Of a DNA stretch of 49,666 nt, positions 8,093 to 15,179 are shown piece by piece. Source of the stretch: Thalassovita taeanensis. Its GTDB lineage: Bacteria > Pseudomonadota > Alphaproteobacteria > Rhodobacterales > Rhodobacteraceae. Position 1 is the stretch's first letter; every line of letters starts with the position of its first letter. The stretch is taken from NCBI RefSeq assembly GCF_900110775.1, contig NZ_FOEP01000019.1, positions 1-49,666 on the forward strand, written 5' to 3'. The notes under the pieces are model-generated. The model saw nothing but the letters and a program-made list of their open reading frames with translations, searched no databases and was not told the origin of the DNA. A program made the translations under genes and the position numbers.

Positions 8093-9187
8093 CTAGTCCA
8101 CTGCAAGCTCACCCGCGTTGATCTGTTCCTGTTCGATCGACTCGAACAACGCCTTGAAATTTCCCTCGCCAAATCCATCGTCGCCCTTGCGCTGAATGAA
8201 TTCAAAAAAGATCGGCCCCACCACGGTTTTCGAAAAGATTTGCAGCAATATTTTCGTCTCGCCGCCATCAACCACGCCTTCGCCGTCGATCAGAATACCG
8301 TGTTTCTCCATCCGATCCAGCGGTTCATCATGACCGACAACACGGTTTTTGCTGAGCGCATAATAGGCCTGAGGCGGAGCGGGCATGAACTGAATGCCAT
8401 TGACGGAAATCGCATCAGTAGCGTCATAGATATTCTCGGTCCCGACCGCGATATGTTGAATCCCCTCACCATTGTATTTCTTCAGGTACGAGACAATCTG
8501 CCCGGTCTCACCGCGATCTTCATTTATCGGGATACGGATACGGCCGCAGGGCGAGGTCAGAGCCCGGCTAAACAACCCGGTGAATTTCCCTTCGATGTCA
8601 AAGAACCGGATTTCTCGGAAATTGAACAGGTCAGCGTAAAACCGGAACCACTTGTCCATATTGCCCTTGAACACGTTGTGCGTCAGGTGATCGAGATAGT
8701 AAAACCCCACCCCTTTCGGCTTTGACTGCGCTAGCCAGTCAAACTCGGCGTTGTAGGGGCTAGTGTCATGATACTGGTCGACGAAATACAACAGCGAGCC
8801 ACCAATGCCCTTGATCGCGGGCACGTCCATGGTCTTGTCGTTCCCTTCGTAAGGCTCAGCACCTTTGGAAACCGCGTGAGCGAACGCCGCCTGCGCATCT
8901 ACCACCCGCCATGCCATGGACGCCGCGCAGGGGCCATGCGCGTCGGCAAACCGCGCGGCAAAGCTGTCAGGCTCGGCGTTCAAAACATAGGTGATATCGC
9001 CCTGCTGCCACAGTTCGATATCCTTGCGCTTGTGCCGGGCCACGAGGCCATACCCCATGCACGCAAACAGCGTGCGCAGCTGATCGGGGTCAGAGTGGGC
9101 GAATTCAACAAATTCAAACCCGTCGGTGCCGGCTGGGTTTTGCGGGGTAATCCGGGCCTTGGGGGCCTGATGCGGGAAAGGTCCCAT
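8093..9187 (-). CDS. hppD: 4-hydroxyphenylpyruvate dioxygenase
   Basis: A 364-residue enzyme that converts 4-hydroxyphenylpyruvate to homogentisate in tyrosine breakdown. Its Fe(II) facial triad is visible: His167 in YLDHLTH, His245 in GIQHIAV and Glu329 in FFEFIQR. The flanking substrate-pocket segments and the C-terminal GFGEGNFKALFESIE are also family-typical. The start at 9187 has AGGAGG 7 bases upstream. Upstream in-frame codons lack a site. It is divergent from an Lrp-type regulator gene 133 bp away, the standard arrangement for local control by an aromatic amino acid. The homogentisate genes are not in this window, although a FAH-family protein lies at 19985. Confidence 0.95.
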   Translation of the reverse strand: MGPFPHQAPKARITPQNPAGTDGFEFVEFAHSDPDQLRTLFACMGYGLVARHKRKDIELWQQGDITYVLNAEPDSFAARFADAHGPCAASMAWRVVDAQAAFAHAVSKGAEPYEGNDKTMDVPAIKGIGGSLLYFVDQYHDTSPYNAEFDWLAQSKPKGVGFYYLDHLTHNVFKGNMDKWFRFYADLFNFREIRFFDIEGKFTGLFSRALTSPCGRIRIPINEDRGETGQIVSYLKKYNGEGIQHIAVGTENIYDATDAISVNGIQFMPAPPQAYYALSKNRVVGHDEPLDRMEKHGILIDGEGVVDGGETKILLQIFSKTVVGPIFFEFIQRKGDDGFGEGNFKALFESIEQEQINAGELAVD

Positions 9188-9320
9188 CTGCGTTCCTCCT
9201 GTTGTTCTGCGAAAAGAATACGCTCGGGATCGCCGAAAATTTGCGCATAATGACAACCGAAACCGCATTGCCATGCGTAACTATTGCGCTACTTTGACAA
9301 TACACGCGGAAAATACGCAC
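9188..9320. promoter_or_regulatory. Divergent control region of hppD and the Lrp-type regulator
   Basis: This 133-bp region must hold both promoters. For the regulator, TTGCCA and TACTTT with a 16-bp spacer fit loosely around 9269-9296. TTGCGC occurs twice and AT-rich stretches are spread through it, but I cannot define an Lrp box by eye. Confidence 0.4.
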
Positions 9321-9776
9321 ATGCTTGATCATATCGACAAACGGCTTCTGGCCGCCCTACAGAAAAACGCGCATCTGACGGCTCAGGAGCTGAGCGAGAT
9401 GCTCAACCTGTCGCCCAGTCAAGCCGGGCGGCGGCGGCAACGTTTGGAAACCGAGGGGTATATCACCTGCTATGCCGCCAAGCTGGACCCGGCGCGGCTG
9501 GGCTTGGGGGTGCAGGCCTTTGTGCAGGTGCAACTTGGCACCCACGGACCAGATCAGTCGCGCAGCTTTGCGCGCTTGGTCTCATTGCGGCCCGAAGTGA
9601 TCTCAGCTTGGACGCTGACCGGCGAAGCCGACTATCTGCTACGGGTTTTTTGCGAGGATTTGTCGTCGCTCAACCACCTCATCCACGAGACCCTGTTGCC
9701 CCATCCGGCAGTGTCACGTGTGCAAAGCCAGATCGTGATGGACCAATTCAAACAAGACGCCCCCCTGCCCACCTGA
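9321..9776 (+). CDS. Lrp/AsnC-family transcriptional regulator
   Basis: A 151-residue regulator. Residues 5-52 are the AsnC-type winged helix-turn-helix (LDHIDKRLLAALQKN, LSPSQAGRRRQRLE, GYITCYAAKLD). Residues 66-145 form the RAM ligand-binding domain (VQAFVQVQL, TGEADYLLRVFCEDL). Length is standard for the family. The start at 9321 matches the family N-terminus; the ribosome-binding site is weak. It is divergent from hppD, so it most likely controls tyrosine catabolism and itself in response to an amino acid. It overlaps no gene; the antiporter starts 10 bp after its stop. Confidence 0.9.
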   Translation: MLDHIDKRLLAALQKNAHLTAQELSEMLNLSPSQAGRRRQRLETEGYITCYAAKLDPARLGLGVQAFVQVQLGTHGPDQSRSFARLVSLRPEVISAWTLTGEADYLLRVFCEDLSSLNHLIHETLLPHPAVSRVQSQIVMDQFKQDAPLPT

Positions 9777-9786
9777 AAGACCTTTC

Positions 9787-11667
9787 ATGCAAGAATTTCT
9801 GTTTTCTGCCTCGATTTTTCTCGCCGCCGCCGTGATTGCGGTGCCGCTGGCCGCCAGACTGGGGCTAGGCTCGGTTCTGGGCTACCTGACTGCGGGCATC
9901 GTGATCGGGCCCGTGCTAGGGTTGGTGGCCACCGACATTCAGGATCTGCAGCATTTCGCCGAATTCGGCGTGGTGATGATGCTGTTTCTGATCGGGCTGG
10001 AACTAGAGCCGCGCGCGCTTTGGGATATGCGCCACAGATTGATCGGGCTGGGCGGGGCACAGGTGATACTGACCGCGCTGGCAATGATGGGGCTGGCGAT
10101 GGCGTTGGGGCAAGAGTGGGAGCCAGCGCTGGCCATCGGCATGATCTTCTCACTGTCATCGACCGCAATCGTGCTGCAAACCCTGTCGGAAAAGGGGCTA
10201 ATGCAGACCAACGGCGGGCGCTCGGCGTTTTCTGTCCTGCTGACGCAGGACATTGCCGTGATCCCGATGCTGGCGCTAATGCCGCTTCTCGCCCATGCGC
10301 CCACCGCGATGCTGCGCGCGGATGGATCTATCGCGCGCGCGTCCGAAGTCAAAACCGCCGGAGAGCATGGCGCCAACCTGTCTTTGGTCGAGGGCCTGCC
10401 AGGCTGGGGGGTTACGTTGGTGACACTGGGCGCTGTTTTGGTGGTAATCCTTGCCGGCATTTACCTGACCCGCCCGGTGTTCCGCTTTATCCATCACGCA
10501 CGCCTACCCGAGATGTATACAGCGCTGGCACTGCTGATCGTTCTGGGCATTGCATTCGTGATGACGTCTGTCGGCCTGTCGCCTGCACTTGGCACATTTC
10601 TGGCCGGGGTCGTTCTGGCCAACAGCGAATTCCGTCACGAGTTGGAAAGCGATATCGAACCTTTTAAAGGCCTGCTTCTGGGGCTGTTTTTCATCACCGT
10701 AGGTGCCGGAATCAACTTCTCGATCCTGTTTGCAGCACCTTTGGATTTGCTCGGGCTGACGGTTGCCGTACTGTTGATCAAGGGCGCGCTGCTGTATGGT
10801 CTGGGTCGGATATTCCGCCTGAAAGGGCGCAACCGCTGGCTGTTCACCCTGTCGTTGGCTCAGGCTGGGGAATTTGGCTTTGTCCTTCTGTCATTTTCAC
10901 GCCAGCAACACGTTCTACCCCCTGCGCTGGCCGATAAACTCTCGCTGGTGGTGGCGCTGTCGATGCTGCTGACGCCCCTGTTGTTTATCCTCTATGACGT
11001 GCTGTCCCGCCGGATGACCGAGAGCGACACACACGAACCCGACGAAATCAATGAACAAGGTCCGGTGATCATTGCGGGCATCGGCCGGTTCGGTCAGATC
11101 GTCAACCGTTTGGTACAATCGAGCGGTTTTAAGACCGTGGTTCTGGACCACGATATGGAAACGATCAGACTTATGCGGAAGTTTGGCTTCAAGGGTTTTT
11201 TCGGTGATCCGACCCGGCCAGAGCTGCTGCACGCTGCTGGGCTAAAAGAAGCGCGCGTTCTTGTTGTCGCGCTGGACGATGCCGCAGCTGCAACGCGACT
11301 TGTGACATTGGCCCGGCGCGAACGACCCGACCTGCACATCATCGCCCGCGCCCGCGATCGCACCCACGTGTTTCAACTCTATCAGGCTGGCGCCAATGAT
11401 ATCGTCCGCGAGCTGTTCGACAGCTCGCTGCGCGCCGGGCGGTATGTGCTGGAAAACATTGGCCTCAGCGAATACGAGGCAGCCGAGGCCGAGCGCGTAT
11501 TCTATCATCACGACCGCGAAGCGATCCGCGAACTGGCCGAGGTCTGGGATCCCAAAGTGCCATCATCGCAGAACGCCGCCTATGTTGCGCGCGCGCGTGA
11601 ATTGGAAAAAGAGCTGGAGGCCGCCCTTCTTGCACAGCTGGAATTGCGAGAGGCGAAAGAAAGCTAG
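9787..11667 (+). CDS. CPA2-family cation:proton antiporter (KefB/KefC-like)
   Basis: A 626-residue inner-membrane protein. Residues 1 to about 380 carry the multi-span Na+/H+ exchanger domain (GYLTAGIVIGPVLGL, FLIGLELEPRALWDMRH and FSLSSTAIVLQTL are CPA2 signatures). Residues 424-540 form a TrkA-N/RCK domain with a GIGRFGQ dinucleotide-binding turn. A charged coiled-coil-like tail closes the protein. Kef-type proteins expel K+ in exchange for H+ and protect against electrophiles. No glutathione-linked ancillary subunit (KefF/KefG) lies nearby, so regulation may differ. The loop between spans 5 and 6 (about residues 175-200) is unusually hydrophilic. Confidence 0.85.
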   Translation: MQEFLFSASIFLAAAVIAVPLAARLGLGSVLGYLTAGIVIGPVLGLVATDIQDLQHFAEFGVVMMLFLIGLELEPRALWDMRHRLIGLGGAQVILTALAMMGLAMALGQEWEPALAIGMIFSLSSTAIVLQTLSEKGLMQTNGGRSAFSVLLTQDIAVIPMLALMPLLAHAPTAMLRADGSIARASEVKTAGEHGANLSLVEGLPGWGVTLVTLGAVLVVILAGIYLTRPVFRFIHHARLPEMYTALALLIVLGIAFVMTSVGLSPALGTFLAGVVLANSEFRHELESDIEPFKGLLLGLFFITVGAGINFSILFAAPLDLLGLTVAVLLIKGALLYGLGRIFRLKGRNRWLFTLSLAQAGEFGFVLLSFSRQQHVLPPALADKLSLVVALSMLLTPLLFILYDVLSRRMTESDTHEPDEINEQGPVIIAGIGRFGQIVNRLVQSSGFKTVVLDHDMETIRLMRKFGFKGFFGDPTRPELLHAAGLKEARVLVVALDDAAAATRLVTLARRERPDLHIIARARDRTHVFQLYQAGANDIVRELFDSSLRAGRYVLENIGLSEYEAAEAERVFYHHDREAIRELAEVWDPKVPSSQNAAYVARARELEKELEAALLAQLELREAKES

Positions 11668-11681
11668 GCCGCGCGCCTAGC
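11663..11681. other. Inverted repeat spanning two convergent stop codons
   Basis: GCTAGGC (11663-11669) and GCCTAGC (11675-11681) form a perfect hairpin with a 5-base loop. The TAG stops of both the antiporter (+) and cobT (-) lie inside the arms. No T-tract follows on either strand. Confidence 0.6.
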
Positions 11682-12687
11682 CGTCAGAAACACCGGCTTC
11701 GGCAAAGGTAGCCATGCCGGAATGACAGGCAACGGCTCCCTTGAGGATCCCGATCGCCAACGCGGCGCCCGAGCCTTCCCCCAGACGCAGCCCAAGCGAC
11801 AGTAGTGGTTCCTTGTCCAGCCGCTGCAACAGCTGCGGGTGCGCCGCCTCGGCACTAACATGACCTGCGAGGCAGTGATCCAGCGCGCCCGCTTGCGCGG
11901 CCTCCAAGCAGGCGGCAGCGGCACAGCAGATGAACCCGTCCAGCAGAACCGGAATGCGCAGGTTGCGCGCGCGCGCAATCGCCCCGGCCATCGCCACCAG
12001 CTCGCGTCCGCCCAGACGCCGCAGCACCTCAAGCCCGTCGCCCTTGTCGCCGTGCAGAGCAACCCCTTCAGCCACCACACGCGCCTTGTTGGCTACACCT
12101 GCATCATCCAAACCGGTGCCGCGCCCGGTCCAGTCGGTGGCCACGCCACCATAGAGTGCCAGCGCGATGGCGGCAGCACAGGTGGTGTTCCCGATACCCA
12201 TTTCGCCAGTCACCAGCAGATCCGCCCCCACATCGACGGCGTTCCAGCCCGTCGTCAGCGCCTCAAGAAACTCGCCGTCACTCATTGCCGGACTTTGAGT
12301 GAAATCGGCAGTGGGACGATCCAGTACCAACGCATGAACATCCATTTTTGCCCCGAATGCCTTGGCCAACTGGTTGATCGCCGCTCCGCTGTGCTCAAAA
12401 TTCAGCACCATCTGTTCGGTGACTTCTGCCGGAAAGGCCGACACGCCCTGAGCCGTTACGCCATGATTTCCTGCAAAGACAATCACTTGGGGCGCAGTCA
12501 GTTCAGGCCGTCCGGTCCCCCGCCAGCCCGCATACCAGATCGCTAAGTCCTCCAGACGCCCCAAGGCACCAGGCGGCTTGGTCAACTGGCCATTGCGGGC
12601 TTCGGCCTCTTTGCGGGCCGAAAGATCCGCCGTAGGGGCCTGCGCCAACTGGTCACGGAAATCATCGAGCGAAGAAAAGGCGGTCAT
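11677..12687 (-). CDS. cobT: Nicotinate-nucleotide--dimethylbenzimidazole phosphoribosyltransferase
   Basis: A 336-residue cytoplasmic enzyme that makes alpha-ribazole phosphate for the lower ligand of cobalamin. Signatures include [13 protein letters not shown] near the N-terminus, [16 protein letters not shown], the GEMGIGNTT loop and a C-terminal [14 protein letters not shown] whose Glu304 corresponds to the catalytic base of Salmonella CobT. Length fits the family. GAAAGAG precedes the start by 6 bases. It is divergent from cobS, its partner in nucleotide-loop assembly, over an 81-bp gap with no visible cobalamin riboswitch. Confidence 0.95.
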   Translation of the reverse strand: MTAFSSLDDFRDQLAQAPTADLSARKEAEARNGQLTKPPGALGRLEDLAIWYAGWRGTGRPELTAPQVIVFAGNHGVTAQGVSAFPAEVTEQMVLNFEHSGAAINQLAKAFGAKMDVHALVLDRPTADFTQSPAMSDGEFLEALTTGWNAVDVGADLLVTGEMGIGNTTCAAAIALALYGGVATDWTGRGTGLDDAGVANKARVVAEGVALHGDKGDGLEVLRRLGGRELVAMAGAIARARNLRIPVLLDGFICCAAAACLEAAQAGALDHCLAGHVSAEAAHPQLLQRLDKEPLLSLGLRLGEGSGAALAIGILKGAVACHSGMATFAEAGVSDG

Positions 12688-12768
12688 GGCAACTCTTTCG
12701 TCTGTCGTCTGTTGCCTGCGTGTTTACCGCAATGCTATCGGGGGGCAAGGACACAATGGGCCGGTTCC

Positions 12769-13533
12769 ATGCGCGAAAACGACACTTCCCTGATCCGACC
12801 ACTCGATGCGGCTGTCGCGTTGAGCCTGCTCAGCCGCCTGCCTCTGCCGCATCTGCCCGAAGCGGCGTATGCACGTAGCGCGAGAGCGGGCTGGGCCTAT
12901 CCGCTCGTCGGCGCCATTCTGGGGGCGATTGCCGGGCTGGTCGGGACGGTCGCGCTAGCGCTTGGGATGTCTGCGCCTGTAGCAGCATTGCTGGTGCTAG
13001 GCTGTTTTGCGATCACCAGCGGCGCCATGCACGAGGACGGGCTGGCCGATACCGCCGATGGGTTTTGGGGCGGCTGGGACAAAGCCCGACGGTTGGCGAT
13101 CATGAAGGACAGCCACATCGGCACCTATGGTGTGATTGCGCTGGTGCTTTCGCTGCTGGCGCGCTGGTGGGCGTTGTCGCTGCTGCTCGACGCGGGCGGC
13201 GCAGTCTGGGCGCCGTTGATCGCCGTGGCCGCGCTGTCGCGCGCCGGGATGCCCGCGCTTATGGCCGCCCTACCCCACGCACGCGCCGACGGCCTATCGC
13301 ACAGTGTAGGCCGTCCTGCGGCAGGCACTGCGGCTTTGGCTTTTGCAGCGGCGCTGATGATCGGGCTGGTCTGCTCGGGCACAGCGATTCTGACGCCGAT
13401 CATTCTGGCAACGCTTGCTGTCACAGGGTTCGGTTGGCTCGCCAAAGCAAAAATCGGCGGACAAACCGGAGATATTCTGGGCGCGAGCCAACAGATCGCC
13501 GAGATTATTCTGCTTCTGAGCCTGACGGCCTGA
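12769..13533 (+). CDS. cobS: Adenosylcobinamide-GDP ribazoletransferase (cobalamin synthase)
   Basis: A 254-residue integral membrane enzyme joining adenosylcobinamide-GDP and alpha-ribazole to give adenosylcobalamin. The motif GAMHEDGLADTADG at residues 85-98 is diagnostic (acidic metal-binding residues), and at least five hydrophobic spans follow. The start at 12769 gives the normal CobS length. The frame is open 19 codons further upstream, but that would place the start within the promoter region. The ribosome-binding site is weak. It is divergent from cobT and followed by a strong bidirectional terminator. Confidence 0.93.
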   Translation: MRENDTSLIRPLDAAVALSLLSRLPLPHLPEAAYARSARAGWAYPLVGAILGAIAGLVGTVALALGMSAPVAALLVLGCFAITSGAMHEDGLADTADGFWGGWDKARRLAIMKDSHIGTYGVIALVLSLLARWWALSLLLDAGGAVWAPLIAVAALSRAGMPALMAALPHARADGLSHSVGRPAAGTAALAFAAALMIGLVCSGTAILTPIILATLAVTGFGWLAKAKIGGQTGDILGASQQIAEIILLLSLTA

Positions 13534-13545
13534 ACGCTTGGCATG

Positions 13546-13575
13546 AAAAAACCGCACCAGAAAGCGCGGTTTTTT
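13546..13575. terminator. Bidirectional intrinsic terminator between cobS and carD
   Basis: AAAAAACCGC (13546-13555) pairs with GCGGTTTTTT (13566-13575) around a 10-base loop. The flanking A6 and T6 give a U-tract on both strands, so it can end cobS transcripts rightward and carD transcripts leftward. Confidence 0.85.
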
Positions 13576-13599
13576 CCATTTTTATCTTTAGCAATGGCG

Positions 13600-14109
13600 T
13601 CACGCTGCGCGCGACACCAAAACCTCGTCCACCTTTTTGGCAGCGTCGACTTCGTCGCTGCCCGAAACGGCGGCCACTTCGCGGGTCAGACGCTCAAGGG
13701 CCGCTTCATAAAGCTGACGCTCGGAGTAGCTCTGCTCGCGCTGATCGTCGGTGCGATGCAGGTCACGAACCACCTCGGCTATGGCAATCAGATCGCCCGA
13801 GTTGATCTTTTGCTCATATTCCTGGGCCCGGCGCGACCACATGGCCCGCTTGACCTTGGCCTTGCCCTTCAGCGTCGTCATCGCCTTGGACACGACATCG
13901 GGGCTCGACAGTGACCGCATCCCAATTTCAGTAGCCTTGTTGGTCGGCACTCGTAGGGTCATCTTGTCTTTCTCGAACGAGATGACGAACAGTTCCAGCG
14001 TGAGACCGGCAATTTCCTGCTCTTCGATCGAAATGATCTGACCGACGCCATGGGCGGGATACACCACATATTCGTTCGGGCTGAATTCGGACTTCTTCGT
14101 TTTGCTCAT
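13600..14109 (-). CDS. carD: CarD-family RNA polymerase-binding regulator
   Basis: A 169-residue protein. Residues 7-65 form the Tudor-like RNA polymerase beta-subunit interaction domain (FSPNEYVVYPAHGVGQI, LFVISFEKDKMTLRVP). The C-terminal part is helical and basic (KVKRAMWSRRAQEYEQKINSGD), matching the DNA-contacting half. CarD stabilises open complexes; in Rhodobacter it is known to act at promoters with poor -10 elements. The start at 14109 has AGGA upstream and matches family N-termini; 20 extra in-frame codons lack a site. It lies downstream of fdxA in the same direction, a common alphaproteobacterial neighbourhood, and ends at a bidirectional terminator. Confidence 0.93.
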   Translation of the reverse strand: MSKTKKSEFSPNEYVVYPAHGVGQIISIEEQEIAGLTLELFVISFEKDKMTLRVPTNKATEIGMRSLSSPDVVSKAMTTLKGKAKVKRAMWSRRAQEYEQKINSGDLIAIAEVVRDLHRTDDQREQSYSERQLYEAALERLTREVAAVSGSDEVDAAKKVDEVLVSRAA

Positions 14110-14394
14110 GCAATCCTTCCTCGCAAGGACGACCTGATCATCGGCAACACTTAAAATGGCGAGGTACATTCATACACTCGTCACTACAGAAATTTGCGCG
14201 AATTAAACCGTCCATGGGCAGCAGCGCATGTGGACGGGATCAGGCGGTCTTCGTCATGTTTTTGACATATACCACAAAATTCCGGCATCCGAAAGCGCCA
14301 CACAACAGAACCGCGATAAAACTCAGCAAAATATGGCCAAGTTTCCTTTCATCCTTTTGATCATTTTCCGTTTTGAGACCGAAGTAGCCCCGAA

Positions 14395-14733
14395 TCAGCC
14401 CCCCTCGCCGGGAGCCTCGGAAAAGTATTTGGTCAGCTTATCAGCTTCTCCGTCGCGCTCTTCGGACTCGGGCAACGGGTCTTTTTTAGTGATGATGACC
14501 GGCCACATTTCTGAATATTTCCGGTTGAACTCGACCCACTTTTCCATATCCGGCTCGGTATCGGGACGGATTGCGTCGGCTGGACATTCAGGTTCGCACA
14601 CGCCGCAGTCAATGCATTCATCCGGGTGGATCACCAGCATGTTTTCACCCTCATAGAAACAATCCACGGGGCAAACTTCGACACAATCAGTGTATTTGCA
14701 GGCAATGCAGTTGTCGAGCACGACGTAAGTCAT
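14395..14733 (-). CDS. fdxA: Seven-iron ferredoxin FdxA
   Basis: A 112-residue ferredoxin. Cys9, 17 and 50 should hold a [3Fe-4S] cluster, and Cys21, 40, 43 and 46 a [4Fe-4S] cluster, with the [12 protein letters not shown] motif at 40-51. The long C-terminal extension ([13 protein letters not shown] and following) is typical of the Azotobacter FdI/FdxA group. It is a soluble electron carrier. A GAGAGAC site precedes the start. It lies between the S4 protein gene (52-bp gap) and carD (285-bp gap), all leftward. Confidence 0.95.
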   Translation of the reverse strand: MTYVVLDNCIACKYTDCVEVCPVDCFYEGENMLVIHPDECIDCGVCEPECPADAIRPDTEPDMEKWVEFNRKYSEMWPVIITKKDPLPESEERDGEADKLTKYFSEAPGEGG

Positions 14734-14785
14734 ATCTGTCTCTCATCTTTCGTTCTTACCGGACTAGCTAGAACAGCGTTCCCGA

Positions 14786-15160
14786 TCATTCAAGCTCCTG
14801 CGCGCGATCAAGATCGAGTTTTCGCCTTTCGCGCTTGGTCGGGCGCCCTTTGCCCTCATATCGCGGGGCGCGCGGGACATCGTCCTTGACCTCGCTCAAA
14901 TCGGCATAAAGCATTTGCGCCTCAGGGGCCGGACCGCGGCGCAGGCCAATGGCCAGAATCCGCACCACCCGAATATTGTCGCCCTGTGGAAAGGTCAGAA
15001 CATCACCCGGCCCAACCATATGCGCCGGTTTGGCGGCTTTTGCGCTATTGACGCGCACATGTCCGCCGACAACCAGACTGGCCGCCAGCCCACGGGTTTT
15101 GACAAACCGCGCGTGCCAGAGCCATTTGTCGAGCCGGAGTTTGGGCACGGGATCACTCAC
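14786..15160 (-). CDS. hslR: S4-domain RNA-binding protein (Hsp15/HslR-like)
   Basis: A 124-residue basic protein with an S4 fold at residues 9-66 (LRLDKWLWHARFVKTRGLA, GGHVRVNSAKAAKP). A charged tail containing GRPTKRERRKLD is as seen in heat-shock protein 15. Hsp15 recycles stalled 50S subunits carrying nascent chains. The start is a GTG at 15160, since no ATG lies in frame before the S4 core. It begins 19 bp after the helicase stop and is probably cotranscribed with it. Confidence 0.85.
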   Translation of the reverse strand: MSDPVPKLRLDKWLWHARFVKTRGLAASLVVGGHVRVNSAKAAKPAHMVGPGDVLTFPQGDNIRVVRILAIGLRRGPAPEAQMLYADLSEVKDDVPRAPRYEGKGRPTKRERRKLDLDRAQELE

Positions 15161-15179
15161 CGTCTAGCCCAGCCCCGGA

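Noticed and set aside
12688-12768. Cobalamin riboswitch between cobT and cobS
   Set aside because: The gap is only 81 bp and I see no B12-box-like sequence or room for the aptamer.
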